A stretch of 38,839 nt of DNA from Chromatiales bacterium (GTDB taxonomy: Bacteria; Pseudomonadota; Gammaproteobacteria; RBG-16-57-12): the NCBI GenBank assembly GCA_026989455.1, contig JALSJH010000116.1, positions 1-38,839 of the forward strand, in the 5' to 3' direction. Made by a program: the position numbers and the translations under genes. The notes below the pieces were generated by a model, which was given only the letters and a program-made list of their open reading frames with translations, was not told where the DNA came from and searched no databases. Positions 1 through 10,162 of the stretch are shown here, piece after piece (the stretch's first letter is position 1; every line of letters begins with the position of its first letter).

Positions 1-497
1 TGGTAACGCCTTACGAATGGCAACCAACAGGTAACATCACCCCTGCCATAGGCTTCGATAATATGACAACAGCCACCATCAGCGGCCTCGAAGCGAGTTT
101 TGAATACGCCAGCAAAAGTTTTGATGCGCTCCTAACATATAGCTACACAGATATTGATCACCAAAATAGGGTAATGATTACAACCCCATACCCCTATTCA
201 AGTTCAGCCCCCAGACACAGCGCGAGCTTATTAGTTGCAAAAACATTTAACAACGAACTCACAACATCCGCTACTTATCACTACGTTGATAGCTTCAACT
301 GGCTTGGTGGATGGAATTCGGTAGAGAGTTACAATCGACTAGACTTAAGAGTCTCCGCAGAGGTCAACATCAACAATAATAAAGCCTCTGTGGCTGTTGT
401 CATGCAGAACATATTCACGGATGAACACTATGATTTTGATGATCGATACCTCTTTACCAAGCGACTCTATATCTCCTTTACAATGGACCTTCACTGA
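1..497 (+). CDS. TonB-dependent outer-membrane receptor, C-terminal fragment (cut by window edge)
   Basis: The frame is open from base 3 to the stop at 495-497, giving about 164 residues, so the gene starts outside the window. The visible part alternates polar and hydrophobic residues in beta-strand fashion, has a late motif of the type N-I-F-T-D-E-H-Y-D-F, and ends in an aromatic strand (YISFTMDLH). This is typical of the last strands of a TonB-dependent receptor barrel, which takes up iron chelates, cobalamin or other large ligands using TonB energy. The plug domain and TonB box are not visible, so no ligand can be named. The next gene begins about 60 nt downstream in the same direction and may be co-transcribed. 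Another outer-membrane barrel is possible but less likely. Confidence 0.75.
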   Translation, partial: VTPYEWQPTGNITPAIGFDNMTTATISGLEASFEYASKSFDALLTYSYTDIDHQNRVMITTPYPYSSSAPRHSASLLVAKTFNNELTTSATYHYVDSFNWLGGWNSVESYNRLDLRVSAEVNINNNKASVAVVMQNIFTDEHYDFDDRYLFTKRLYISFTMDLH

Positions 498-558
498 TGG
501 TTAGCAATAGAATTAACCACAGTGGCCAAGGGGTGAAAAAGGAGTGTCAACCACTCCC

Positions 559-1509
559 ATGATGGCCTTTTCACAAAAAAAATCCCCGCGCACAAGATGG
601 GCACTCTGCTGCACTCTTGTTGCTATATGCCTGCTGTTGCCTCCGGCAATCAGCCTGGCGGGTGATTCAATAAAAGTTGCCTTTATCGGAAAGATGAACA
701 GCAAAAATCAGCAAAAACTGGTCACCCAGACGCAACAGCAGTTGCAAAACAGAGCCATCACCCTTGTGGTCGACACCTATGCGACCGATACTTTTTTTAA
801 CACACGGCAAAATGAATCGAGTTATGACTTAATTGTGACGGTTGGCAATCGTGCCGCAAGCCTGTTGGAAGAGCGGACAACCGAGACCCCAACCATTTCA
901 ACATTCACCTCTTCAATGGCTTATAAAGAGAAACCGTCGCCTCATCACACTGCAATCTTTATCGATCAACCGGCGGCACGCTATCTTGCCTTGATTAAAG
1001 AGATACTCCCTTACAGCCGCACCGTTTCGCTGCTCTACAGTGACTACAGCGAACCCTTTTATCAACAACTGAAGCAAGCGGCGACCACGCAGCAGCTTAC
1101 CATTAACGGTAAAAAAGTATCCGCAACCAGCGATATCTACAACGCACTGGACAATGCGGTCAAAAACAGTGATGTGCTGCTCGCCATCCCGGACCCCACC
1201 ATTTATAACCGCCACACCATAAAAACAATATTTTTAACCAGCTATCAAGATGAGGTTCCCATCATCGGGTTTTCGCGCTCATACACCAAAGCAGGCGCTA
1301 TTAGCTCACTACACAGTGATATTTCTGATATCTCAAAACAGCTGGCTGAGGTCATTAGTTACTTTATTCAAAACAGTAAAAAATTACCTGCGGCCAGTTA
1401 TCCAAACTATTTCCACGTCAGCACTAACCATAAAGTTGCACACTCACTCTCAATACCCCTCAATGATCCTGAAAGACTGTTACAAAAAATAATAGCCAAA
1501 AGTAGATAA
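559..1509 (+). CDS. Periplasmic ABC_sub_bind-type substrate-binding protein
   Basis: The product is about 316 residues. It starts with a basic n-region and a hydrophobic stretch ending near PPAISLAGD, which looks like a Sec signal peptide. The mature part has the two-lobed fold pattern of the ABC_sub_bind family (PF04392): an early VAFIGK strand, a central SRTVSLLYSDYSEPF strand, and a late segment with IPDPTIYNRHTIK and PIIGFSRSYTKAGA. I chose ATG 559 because AAGGAG at 539-544 lies 14 nt upstream. A GTG at 544 in the same frame overlaps that site, and ATG 562 is also possible. No permease or ATPase lies beside it. The histidine kinase gene begins 1 nt after the stop, so the protein may act as a sensory binding partner instead of feeding a transporter. 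The ligand is unknown. Confidence 0.72.
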   Translation: MMAFSQKKSPRTRWALCCTLVAICLLLPPAISLAGDSIKVAFIGKMNSKNQQKLVTQTQQQLQNRAITLVVDTYATDTFFNTRQNESSYDLIVTVGNRAASLLEERTTETPTISTFTSSMAYKEKPSPHHTAIFIDQPAARYLALIKEILPYSRTVSLLYSDYSEPFYQQLKQAATTQQLTINGKKVSATSDIYNALDNAVKNSDVLLAIPDPTIYNRHTIKTIFLTSYQDEVPIIGFSRSYTKAGAISSLHSDISDISKQLAEVISYFIQNSKKLPAASYPNYFHVSTNHKVAHSLSIPLNDPERLLQKIIAKSR

Positions 1510-1510
1510 G

Positions 1511-4234
1511 ATGATTTTCAAATCGATAAAATCACAGCTACTGGCCATTTCGATTATCCCCATTATCACGCTGTCGATCATTTTGGCGATCAGCTACTCC
1601 ATAATGCAGGTTAATTACATCAGTAAAATAAACTACGACTACGGCGCTACGCTGACAAATAATATTGGCCCCGCCTGCGAGTTTGGCATTCTCACTGGTA
1701 ATCAGGATTTTTTGGAATCAATCGCAAAGAAAATCATCGAAACAAGCCATGCAGTTAATGTGACAATTTTCGATGAGCAACATCAGGTGTTAGTCGATAT
1801 CGAGAGTGAACAATCCCATCAATTACCTGAAAGATGGCACATTATTGATAACAATATAAACAGTAAATATTACGAAACTGAGCATTTCATCTCCTTCCTC
1901 TCTGCCATCTACAGTCGCCCGATAGATGTCTACGATGACTTTGATAATATTCAAGAAGCCAATGATGAACCAGAGAGTGCGATTGGCTATATCATGATCA
2001 CCCTCTCTAAAGATGCGAGCAATAGTGAAAAACAACAGGCTTACATCGCCTCCATTGCTATCACACTGATTGCGATCATTATTTTTTCGATTATTGCTCA
2101 CATCAACAGCAATCGTATCGCAAGACCCATACACCAGTTGTCCACATTAACCCGCAAGATCGAACAAGGTGACCTCTCGACCCGCTCTCCTCTGGACGGT
2201 AGTGGCGAAATACGTGATCTGCAATCAGGCATCAACTCAATGTCCGATGCTCTGTTCAACTCCCATGAAAAGATGCAACAGGAGATCACCAAAGCAACCG
2301 CTTCATTTAAAAAAGCCAACACTGAACTCAAAAATAAAAATATAAAACTGGCTGTGGCAGAGCAGTCCGCACTTGAGGCAAGCAGAGCCAAGTCACAATT
2401 TCTTGCTAATATGAGCCATGAAATTCGTACCCCACTTAATGGCATGATTGGCTTTGCCAAGCTGTTACAAAAGACCAACTTAAGCCCAATTCAGAGCAAC
2501 TATATCAGTATTGTACAGCGTTCAAGCCACTCATTACTCAATATAATCAACGATATACTTAACTTTTCAAAAATAGAAAATGGCAATGTACATGTCGACA
2601 AAACAAGCGTGAATCTTTACGATCTTATTGATAATGTCATCAACATTGTTACACCCTCAGCACATGAAAAAGACCTTATTCTCAGCTACATAATCTATGA
2701 CGATGTCACCCCCAACATCATCAGTGACGAGCAGAAAATCCACCACATCCTGCTTAACTTGGTGAGTAATGCCATTAAATTCACCCATCACGGGAGCATT
2801 GAAATTCGTGTATCGCGAGATGAAGAGGAGGAGAGTGGAGAGCAGAAGCTACTGTTTTCAGTTACCGACAGCGGTATTGGTATTGACAAGAAAAACCAGC
2901 AACTTATCTTCGAAAAGTTTCAGCAAGCAGATACCACTACCACCCGAGATTATGGCGGCACTGGACTGGGACTTTCCATCTCGAAACATTTTTCTGAGCT
3001 GCTAAATGGCGACATCACCCTTGAGAGTAGCCTTGGGAATGGTGCCACCTTCCATGTCACACTCGACTACCAACCCGATACCAAGGCCACCCTACCCACC
3101 ACAGAAAAATTCTTGAACGACTACAATATATTGCTCCACTCCGATCACAAGCTCACGCTGTTCAAACTTAGCCACACACTGGAGTCACTTGGAGCAAGGG
3201 TAGAGCATGAGATCTCAACGATCGCCTTCAACCAGAGAATAACCGAGCAACCGCACGACCTGATCATTATCGCTTGCAGACAACAACAACTATTAAGCGG
3301 AGAGACCGCGCAACAACTGAAAACAGTCCATACCCAACAACCTGAATGTAAAACTCTGGTATTGATCAACAGCTGTAACCCAAAACTATTGAATAGGCTC
3401 CCTTGCCAGTTAAACAGCATCTCGATCAGTCAGCCATACACCCACAAAGCGCTCATTCAGGCACTACAACAACTCGTTAGTAGCCACACTCAACCTACCC
3501 CTGAAGCCACGGAAACAGAAACGGAGGGTGTCAGTAGCCCCACACTCAACCATGTGCTAATCGCTGAGGATAATCCGATTAACAGCACACTTTTGATCGC
3601 CTTGCTGAAGCAGTTTAGGATTGAAGCAACACTGGCTGAAACAGGTAAACAGGCTGTAGAGTTATGCAACGAAGAGCGCTTTGACCTTATCTTTATGGAT
3701 CTACACATGCCGGAGATGGATGGCCTTGAAGCAATGGCACTCATTAAGCATGAGAAGCCTGATCTGCCCATTATCGCCACCACAGCGGATATTCTAGCCA
3801 ATGCGAATAATGCACTCATTAATCAGGGGTTTGATGCGGTTATTGAGAAGCCAATCGATGAGCAAAAACTCATTGCCTGTTTAGAGAAGTGGCTAGCCAA
3901 AGAGCAAAACAACACATACCAGGCACTCATGCAGCACTTTAATGGTAAACAGAAAATCGCGGATGAGATGTATCAAATGTTGATAAAAGAGCTTAGTTCG
4001 CAGCAGCCACGTTTACAGTCACTTTGGGATAACCAGCAACTACAGGCGCTACTACAGTTGGTTCACAAGCTCAATGGATCAGCCAGTTACTGCGGCCTCA
4101 CATCACTACAAGAAGCCGCACAGACTCTTGAAATAACACTTAAACAGCAGCAACTAAACCGTGTGCCTGATGAGCTGGATCGGCTGCTCAACGAAATAGC
4201 CGCTATTCTTAAGGAAGCTAAAAAGTCAGGCTAG
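1511..4234 (+). CDS. Hybrid sensor histidine kinase with receiver and HPt domains (BarA/TorS-like)
   Basis: The product has 907 residues. Domains in order: TM1 near residues 10-32, a periplasmic CHASE8-like sensor at about 35-170, TM2 near 175-197, HAMP at about 198-250, and HisKA with [15 protein letters not shown] (phospho-acceptor His303). Then come HATPase_c with [15 protein letters not shown] and GGTGLGLSI, a degenerate receiver at about 530-660 lacking the acceptor Asp, a true receiver with [11 protein letters not shown] (Asp730), and an HPt domain with [13 protein letters not shown] (His852). This is the full phosphorelay order of tripartite kinases such as BarA and TorS. The start follows the binding-protein stop by 1 nt with no clear Shine-Dalgarno, which suggests translational coupling. 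A bidirectional terminator follows. The response regulator that takes the phosphate from His852 is not in view. Confidence 0.92.
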   Translation: MIFKSIKSQLLAISIIPIITLSIILAISYSIMQVNYISKINYDYGATLTNNIGPACEFGILTGNQDFLESIAKKIIETSHAVNVTIFDEQHQVLVDIESEQSHQLPERWHIIDNNINSKYYETEHFISFLSAIYSRPIDVYDDFDNIQEANDEPESAIGYIMITLSKDASNSEKQQAYIASIAITLIAIIIFSIIAHINSNRIARPIHQLSTLTRKIEQGDLSTRSPLDGSGEIRDLQSGINSMSDALFNSHEKMQQEITKATASFKKANTELKNKNIKLAVAEQSALEASRAKSQFLANMSHEIRTPLNGMIGFAKLLQKTNLSPIQSNYISIVQRSSHSLLNIINDILNFSKIENGNVHVDKTSVNLYDLIDNVINIVTPSAHEKDLILSYIIYDDVTPNIISDEQKIHHILLNLVSNAIKFTHHGSIEIRVSRDEEEESGEQKLLFSVTDSGIGIDKKNQQLIFEKFQQADTTTTRDYGGTGLGLSISKHFSELLNGDITLESSLGNGATFHVTLDYQPDTKATLPTTEKFLNDYNILLHSDHKLTLFKLSHTLESLGARVEHEISTIAFNQRITEQPHDLIIIACRQQQLLSGETAQQLKTVHTQQPECKTLVLINSCNPKLLNRLPCQLNSISISQPYTHKALIQALQQLVSSHTQPTPEATETETEGVSSPTLNHVLIAEDNPINSTLLIALLKQFRIEATLAETGKQAVELCNEERFDLIFMDLHMPEMDGLEAMALIKHEKPDLPIIATTADILANANNALINQGFDAVIEKPIDEQKLIACLEKWLAKEQNNTYQALMQHFNGKQKIADEMYQMLIKELSSQQPRLQSLWDNQQLQALLQLVHKLNGSASYCGLTSLQEAAQTLEITLKQQQLNRVPDELDRLLNEIAAILKEAKKSG

Positions 4235-4260
4235 CGGATTAAAGGGCGTTTTTAGACATA

Positions 4261-4292
4261 AAAAAAGCCCGCTTCTATCAAGCAGGCTTTTT
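4261..4292. terminator. Bidirectional rho-independent terminator
   Basis: The arms AAAAAGCCCGCTT and AAGCAGGCTTTTT enclose a 5-nt loop with one C-A mismatch. The plus strand ends in T5 and the minus strand in a longer T-run. It sits between the hybrid kinase (plus) and tRNA-Pro (minus) and can serve both. Confidence 0.85.
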
Positions 4293-4298
4293 GAAATG

Positions 4299-4375
4299 TG
4301 GTCGGGACGGCAGGATTTGAACCTGCGACCACCTGCCCCCCAGGCAGGTGCGCTACCAGGCTGCGCTACGCCCCG
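4299..4375 (-). tRNA. tRNA-Pro(GGG), CCA encoded
   Basis: The minus strand folds as a 77-nt tRNA. The acceptor arm CGGGGCG pairs with the 3' side ending CGTCCCG, followed by discriminator A and an encoded CCA. The D-arm contains GCGCAGCCTGGTAGCGC, the anticodon stem CCTGC/GCAGG encloses CTGGGGG (anticodon GGG), and the T-arm contains GGTTCAAATCC. C1-G72 is normal for bacterial tRNA-Pro. It is transcribed toward the terminator at 4261-4292. Confidence 0.97.
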
Positions 4376-4449
4376 AAGTACAATAGGATCTTTATTAACT
4401 CGGCGCGGAGTTTAACCGATTTTAAGTATTAGATAAATAACTTTTTTGT

Positions 4450-4586
4450 AACTGCTCAGCGTATTCATCTTTTGCTTCAACTCTTCGTTATTTTCGTACT
4501 CAATCGGTCACATATTTCCTATATGCTCCCTCTTTCCGTGCGAAAATGCCTCGATTTGCAGCAAAATCTAAACACGCTGAATAGTT
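4450..4586. repeat. 137-bp imperfect palindromic repeat (MITE-like)
   Basis: The two ends are inverted copies with scattered mismatches: AACTGCTCAGCGTATTCATC on the left and, read from the other strand, AACTATTCAGCGTGTTTAGA on the right. Further in, TTATTTTCGTAC pairs imperfectly with GTGCGAAAATG, so nearly the whole unit can fold into one long hairpin. It has no ORF and lies just beyond the stop of the MerR-like gene. I recall similar dispersed repeats in other gammaproteobacteria, but this cannot be checked here. It fills most of the gap between tRNA-Pro and merR. Confidence 0.65.
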
Positions 4587-4594
4587 CCAAATTT

Positions 4595-4951
4595 TCAGCT
4601 TTTAAGGGTTTTAAGCAGATCTTCCAAGTCACTCATCAAAGATGAGATTTTCTGGCGGTTGTCACTACTATTTTCTTGCTTTTTTTCACCTTTCAACTGC
4701 TGGCGTGCTCCGCCAATGGTGAAGCCCTGCTCGTAGAGCAAACCTCTAATTTGACGAATAAGCAGCACATCATGGCGTTGGTAGTAACGTCGATTACCAC
4801 GACGTTTAACGGGTTCAAGCTGATCAAACTCTTGCTCCCAGTAGCGCAATACATGTGGTTTAACACCACACAGCTCACTCACTTCACCAATGGTGAAATA
4901 GCGTTTCCCGGGGATGACCGGAAGCTCACTATTATTCGACGCTTCCAACAT
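4595..4951 (-). CDS. MerR-family transcriptional regulator following ihfA
   Basis: This 118-residue protein has an N-terminal MerR winged helix-turn-helix: [20 protein letters not shown], then [19 protein letters not shown] and a second helical part with [16 protein letters not shown]. The C-terminus is a short polar coiled segment (about residues 90-118) without cysteines, so it is not a metal sensor of the MerR/CueR type. A small MerR-like gene directly after ihfA is a conserved arrangement in gammaproteobacteria, and its regulon is generally unknown. It overlaps the 3' end of ihfA by 20 nt, which implies translational coupling. The palindromic repeat begins 9 nt after its coding end. Confidence 0.88.
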   Translation of the reverse strand: MLEASNNSELPVIPGKRYFTIGEVSELCGVKPHVLRYWEQEFDQLEPVKRRGNRRYYQRHDVLLIRQIRGLLYEQGFTIGGARQQLKGEKKQENSSDNRQKISSLMSDLEDLLKTLKS

Positions 4952-5231
4952 AAGCTTCTACTCTCGCCTTTAATTTTTGGCCCGCTTTAAAGGTGACCAC
5001 ACGGCGTGCTGTAATAGGAATCTCTTCCCCGGTTTTAGGGTTGCGACCCGGACGCTGGCTTTTATCGCGCAGATCAAAGTTACCAAAACCCGATAGTTTT
5101 ACCTGCTCACCACGCTCTAGAGAGATTCTAATCTCTTCAAAAAAACACTCTACGATCTCTTTCGCTTCACGCTTGTTCAAGCCAAGCTCCTGAAACAGCG
5201 TTTCTGCTATGTCGGCCTTCGTCAATGCCAT
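4932..5231 (-). CDS. ihfA: Integration host factor subunit alpha
   Basis: This 99-residue HU/IHF-family protein starts [20 protein letters not shown]. The DNA-bending arm contains [18 protein letters not shown] and the body contains [20 protein letters not shown]. It dimerises with IHF-beta (not in this window) to bend DNA sharply at sites used in replication, recombination and sigma54 promoters. It lies 5 nt after pheT, the usual pheST-ihfA order, and overlaps the MerR-like gene. Length and sequence are normal for IhfA. Confidence 0.98.
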   Translation of the reverse strand: MALTKADIAETLFQELGLNKREAKEIVECFFEEIRISLERGEQVKLSGFGNFDLRDKSQRPGRNPKTGEEIPITARRVVTFKAGQKLKARVEAYVGSVE

Positions 5232-5236
5232 GGTGA

Positions 5237-7612
5237 TTATTCTCTCAGTTTAGCGTTTAGCTTCTCTGACAAGGTTTTAAGGATTTTGGTGACTGCGGCT
5301 TCCACATCCTCATCAGTCAATGTCTTGGAATCATCCTGCAAACTCAGGGCGATAGCAAGACTTTTCTTGTCAGAATCAATACCTTTGCCGGTATAAATAT
5401 CAAACAACTTCAACTCTTTCAATATAACTGGGGCGGCAGTTTCAATGCATTCTTGAACACTTTGCACAGAAACATCCGCATCCACGATCAAAGCGATGTC
5501 ACGACGAATCGATGGAAACTTAGAGAGTTCATTAAACAGAGGAAGCTGCGCTTCAAGCAACGGCTTCTGAGAGATTTCAAACAGGTAGGCTTCCGCGGGC
5601 AGATCCAGCTGTTTAGCCACTTGCGGACTCACCTTACCCACCCAGCCAATCGACTCGCCACCTCGGGAGATTAATGCTGACTGCCCGGGATGCAGTGTCG
5701 GGTGCTGCTGAGGGGTAAAGCAGGCATCATCTATACCCCCCGCTGATAACAACGCCTCTACATCCCCTTTCACATCAAAAAAATCGACCTGACGCGTTGG
5801 CTCCCCCCACTGCTCAGGATTCACTTCACCAGAGACCAGACCCGCAATGACGGGCTCCTGTTTTAACTGACCATCCACCTCAACAAAGCGGCATCCTGTT
5901 TCGAAAAAGCGGATACGTGTTTGCTGACGATTGGCGTTATAAACAAATGCAGGAAGCAGCCCGGCCCATAAGGTGGTGCGCATTACCGACATATCATTTG
6001 AGATCGGGTTCACCAAGCGCATAGCCGCTGAATCGGGTGTTAATACCGACTGAATTTCAGGGTCAACAAAACTATAGGTGATCGCCTCTTGATAACCTCG
6101 ATTCACCATGATTTGACGTAAGTGACTCATCGGCAAGCGCAACTCTGTTTGCGGTTGCATCTCCAAGGTGGGCGATGGTCGCGATATGGGTAGGTTGTCA
6201 TAACCAAAAATACGCCCAACCTCTTCAATGAGGTCAACTTCGATATTAATATCAAAGCGGAAGCTGGGTGCCTGCACCTGCCAAGCGCCCTCCACCGCAA
6301 CACACGGCATGCCCAGCGTTGCCAGAATACGCTCAACCTCGGCAGGGGCGATATCCATACCAAGCACACGCTTGATACGCTCAGCGCGCAACAGGATATT
6401 TGAGGCTGTCGGTAGGTAGCTGTCATCAACGACTTCGGTCACAGGACCTGGGTTGCCACCGCAAATATCAAGCAACAGTTGGGTGGCACGCTCCATCGCC
6501 AAAATTTGAAGCTGCGGATCTACACCGCGCTCAAAACGGTGAGATGAATCCGTATGCAGGCCATAGCAACGTGCTTTTCCGGCAATCGCATTCGGCGAGA
6601 AAAATGCGCTTTCGAGCAGTACATCGCGGGTTTGATCAGTCACGCCAGAGTCAGCCCCACCCATGATACCCGCCAGCGCCACAGCCTTGTTATGATCAGC
6701 AATCACCAGAGAGCCACTATCAAGCTCGACCTCTTTGCCATCGAGCATCTGCAAGCGCTCGCCCTGTTGAGCCATACGCACACAAATACCACTGTCCAGT
6801 GTTGCCAAGTCAAACGCATGCATCGGCTGACCCAGCTCAATCATCACATAATTTGTAATGTCGACTAAGGGGTTGATTGAGCGTAGGGCACTGCGACGCA
6901 GTCGCTCCACCATCCAGAGAGGTGTTTCAACACTCAAATCAACTTCGTTGACAACCCGACCAAGATAACGAGGGCAGAGGTCAGGCACCTCAACAGTCAC
7001 TGAAAAGCTCGCCTTACTGGTTGCTGGAATCGCCTCAATGACCGGCTCTGTCACCTGAAGGCCATTCAAAACGGCAACTTCACGGGCAATACCACGAAGA
7101 CTAAAACAATCACCACGATTAGGGGTTAAGTCGACATCGATACAGGGATCATCTAGCTCAAAAAAATCACGAATACTCTGTCCAACAGGAGCCTCTTGCG
7201 GCAGAATCAACAGGCCATCGGCCAGGTCAGCCATACCAATCTCTACAGCTGAACAGAGCATTCCAAGTGATGCCACTCCACGTAGCTTTCCTTTCTTTAT
7301 TTTCAACCCACCTGGAAGCACCGCACCAATCAGAGCAGCGGGCACCTTTACCCCTTGGGCTACATTACTCGCTCCACAAACAATCTGAATAAGCGCCTCA
7401 TGACCCACATCAACGGTGCAGACTTTAAGGCGATCGGCATCCGGGTGCTTCTCTACAGAGATCACCTCTGCTACCACAACATTGTTAAAGTCAGGTGCTG
7501 CGGGTTCAATAGAGTCGACCTCTAGGCCGGCCATTGTCACTTGATGTGCGAGTGTCGCAGTATCAACCGCCGGATTCACCCACTCACGTAACCACTTTTC
7601 GCTGAATCGCAT
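5237..7612 (-). CDS. pheT: Phenylalanyl-tRNA synthetase beta subunit
   Basis: The 791-residue beta subunit of the class II alpha2-beta2 PheRS charges tRNA-Phe in the cytosol. An N-terminal EMAP-II-like tRNA-binding domain (about residues 39-150) holds [16 protein letters not shown]. The B3/4 editing domain (about 210-370) includes [20 protein letters not shown] and HRFERGVDP, and B5 contains [18 protein letters not shown]. The C-terminal FDX-ACB domain begins near [12 protein letters not shown]. Length matches the E. coli protein (795). pheS ends 21 nt upstream and ihfA starts 5 nt downstream, so the three genes form one operon. Confidence 0.98.
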   Translation of the reverse strand: MRFSEKWLREWVNPAVDTATLAHQVTMAGLEVDSIEPAAPDFNNVVVAEVISVEKHPDADRLKVCTVDVGHEALIQIVCGASNVAQGVKVPAALIGAVLPGGLKIKKGKLRGVASLGMLCSAVEIGMADLADGLLILPQEAPVGQSIRDFFELDDPCIDVDLTPNRGDCFSLRGIAREVAVLNGLQVTEPVIEAIPATSKASFSVTVEVPDLCPRYLGRVVNEVDLSVETPLWMVERLRRSALRSINPLVDITNYVMIELGQPMHAFDLATLDSGICVRMAQQGERLQMLDGKEVELDSGSLVIADHNKAVALAGIMGGADSGVTDQTRDVLLESAFFSPNAIAGKARCYGLHTDSSHRFERGVDPQLQILAMERATQLLLDICGGNPGPVTEVVDDSYLPTASNILLRAERIKRVLGMDIAPAEVERILATLGMPCVAVEGAWQVQAPSFRFDINIEVDLIEEVGRIFGYDNLPISRPSPTLEMQPQTELRLPMSHLRQIMVNRGYQEAITYSFVDPEIQSVLTPDSAAMRLVNPISNDMSVMRTTLWAGLLPAFVYNANRQQTRIRFFETGCRFVEVDGQLKQEPVIAGLVSGEVNPEQWGEPTRQVDFFDVKGDVEALLSAGGIDDACFTPQQHPTLHPGQSALISRGGESIGWVGKVSPQVAKQLDLPAEAYLFEISQKPLLEAQLPLFNELSKFPSIRRDIALIVDADVSVQSVQECIETAAPVILKELKLFDIYTGKGIDSDKKSLAIALSLQDDSKTLTDEDVEAAVTKILKTLSEKLNAKLRE

Positions 7613-7633
7613 AATCTTTTACCTAAGCAGAAT

Positions 7634-8674
<1,041 letters not shown>

Positions 8675-8679
8675 CTAAG

Positions 8680-8847
8680 TTTAAGGAAGCTCTGATCAAG
8701 TCATGAATGTTTTATGCTGGCTGAAATCACCCTCATTTATCCCGAAAACCACACCAATAGAACAACTATAACTGCGCATTTCGGAACAAATGAGAGCAAC
8801 TCCCTCTTAGCCTAAACTCATCCAGACTTAATCAGAGATTCCTTAAA
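8680..8847. repeat. MITE-like repeat, copy 1 (22-bp terminal inverted repeats)
   Basis: The 168-bp unit has ends that include AAGGAAGCTCTGATCAAGT at 8683 and, on the other strand from 8844, AAGGAATCTCTGATTAAGT (17 of 19 identical); the pairing extends outward as TTT/AAA. Its interior matches 34704-34865 in reverse orientation along its whole length. It has no ORF. It lies between the rplT terminator and pheS, so pheST transcripts probably start inside it or cross it. Confidence 0.85.
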
Positions 8848-8880
8848 TTACGTGACGGCATTTCAGTACCGTTTTACAAA

Positions 8881-8900
8881 GGGCGTAAGTACTTACGCCC
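8881..8900. promoter_or_regulatory. Perfect 20-bp palindrome, possible operator or hairpin
   Basis: GGGCGTAAGT is followed directly by its reverse complement. With no loop it is a better candidate for a dimeric protein site than for a terminator. It lies between the rplT terminator and the MITE-like repeat, upstream of pheS. No recognised regulator consensus. Confidence 0.35.
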
Positions 8901-8906
8901 AATAAC

Positions 8907-8933
8907 AAAAAGGGAAAGGCTTTCACCTTTCCC
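8907..8933 (-). terminator. Rho-independent terminator after rplT
   Basis: On the minus strand GGGAAAGG, a 6-nt loop and CCTTTCCC are followed by T5. It lies 57 nt past the rplT stop and should end the thrS-infC-rpmI-rplT transcript, leaving pheST to its own promoter. Confidence 0.8.
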
Positions 8934-8989
8934 CTCTGTTTGCATTCTATTGATGGCGTGTTCTTCGCCAACAGACCATCAATGACAAG

Positions 8990-9349
8990 TTAGGCGGAAA
9001 GACCAGCCTTAGCTTGCTCTGCGACGGCTGCAAAAGCGTCTTTGTTACGTACCGCAAGATCGGCCAAGATCTTACGATCAATCTCGATACCTGCTTTTTT
9101 CATTCCGTTGATCATACGGCTGTATGACAAACCACAGGTACGCGCAGCTGCGTTGATACGTGTAATCCATAGCGCACGGAACTGACGTTTACGCTGGCGG
9201 CGATCACGGTAGGCATATTGACCTGCCTTGGTGACTGCCTGCTTGGCAACACGATATACATTTTTGCGACGACCATAATAACCTTTGGCCTGGGCAATGA
9301 CTTTTTTGTGACGGGCACGTGCCGTTACACCACGTTTTACTCTTGGCAT
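8990..9349 (-). CDS. rplT: 50S ribosomal protein L20
   Basis: This 119-residue basic protein starts [18 protein letters not shown] and contains [18 protein letters not shown] and [18 protein letters not shown]. It binds 23S rRNA early in assembly of the large subunit. The long N-terminal extension and the globular C-terminal part (from about residue 60) are both present, with normal length. It follows rpmI by 24 nt and is closed by the terminator at 8907-8933. In E. coli L20 represses its own operon by binding the rpmI leader; the 45-nt infC-rpmI gap here is short and I could not identify such a site. Confidence 0.99.
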   Translation of the reverse strand: MPRVKRGVTARARHKKVIAQAKGYYGRRKNVYRVAKQAVTKAGQYAYRDRRQRKRQFRALWITRINAAARTCGLSYSRMINGMKKAGIEIDRKILADLAVRNKDAFAAVAEQAKAGLSA

Positions 9350-9373
9350 TTGTTTCTACCTCCTAATCCTGAA

Positions 9374-9571
9374 TTAACTACCGACCAGCATACGACGTAC
9401 TGAACGTACATCACATGAAGCAACCACAGCTGGACCACGAAGATGACGCTTTCGTTTAGAGCTCTTTTTGGTCAGGATATGACGGCGAAACGATGAACCA
9501 CGCTTGATCCCACCGGAACCAGTGCGGCGAAAACGCTTGGCAGCACCACTATTTGACTTGAGTTTAGGCAT
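9374..9571 (-). CDS. rpmI: 50S ribosomal protein L35
   Basis: This 65-residue very basic protein contains [20 protein letters not shown], then [16 protein letters not shown], the standard L35 signature. Length is normal. It sits between infC and rplT, as in nearly all bacteria. Confidence 0.99.
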   Translation of the reverse strand: MPKLKSNSGAAKRFRRTGSGGIKRGSSFRRHILTKKSSKRKRHLRGPAVVASCDVRSVRRMLVGS

Positions 9572-9616
9572 TTCTAAATCTCCGCATTTAAAAGTTTAAT
9601 ACAACGAGCCGAAGCT

Positions 9617-10141
9617 CTACTTTTTATTACTTTTGGGTGATAGCACCATGACCATCTGACGTCCTTCCATCTTGGGACGCTGTTCCACATTCGCGAGCTC
9701 TTCAAGATCAGCTTCGACACGCTTCATAATATTCATGCCGAGTTGCTGATGTTGCATCTCACGACCGCGAAAACGCAGAGTGACCTTGGTTTTATCCCCA
9801 TCGTTCAGGAAACGTGTCAGGTTGCGAAGTTTAACCTGATAATCTCCATCTTCCGTCGTAGGACGAAACTTGACCTCCTTGACTTGAGTCTGCTTCTGTT
9901 TCTTCTTAGCAGCCTGCTTCTTCTTGTTCGTTTCAAAAACGAACTTGCCGTAGTCCATTATACGGCAGACAGGTGGAGTGGAATTACCTGAAATTTCCAC
10001 CAAATCTAAGCTCACTTCTTCGGCACGGGATTTCGCTTCGTTTAACGGTACAACACCGACCTGTTCACCTTCAGCATCAATTAAACGGACTTCACGCGCG
10101 ATAATATCTTCATTGATACGCGCCTTCTTTTCTGCAGCGAT
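9617..10141 (-). CDS. infC: Translation initiation factor IF-3, probable ATC start
   Basis: The product is about 174 residues. The N-terminal domain contains [20 protein letters not shown] and VSLDLVEIS, and a lysine-rich linker leads to the C-terminal domain ([34 protein letters not shown]). It binds the 30S subunit and checks the start codon. I place the start at ATC (10139-10141), because GGAGG lies 8 nt before it. The only other near start, TTG at 10145-10147, is 2 nt from that GGAGG, which is too close. infC is known for non-canonical starts (AUU in E. coli), which let IF-3 repress its own synthesis. thrS ends 21 nt upstream. Confidence 0.93.
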   Translation of the reverse strand: MAAEKKARINEDIIAREVRLIDAEGEQVGVVPLNEAKSRAEEVSLDLVEISGNSTPPVCRIMDYGKFVFETNKKKQAAKKKQKQTQVKEVKFRPTTEDGDYQVKLRNLTRFLNDGDKTKVTLRFRGREMQHQQLGMNIMKRVEADLEELANVEQRPKMEGRQMVMVLSPKSNKK

Positions 10142-10162
10142 AGTCAAACCCTCCGAATCAGC

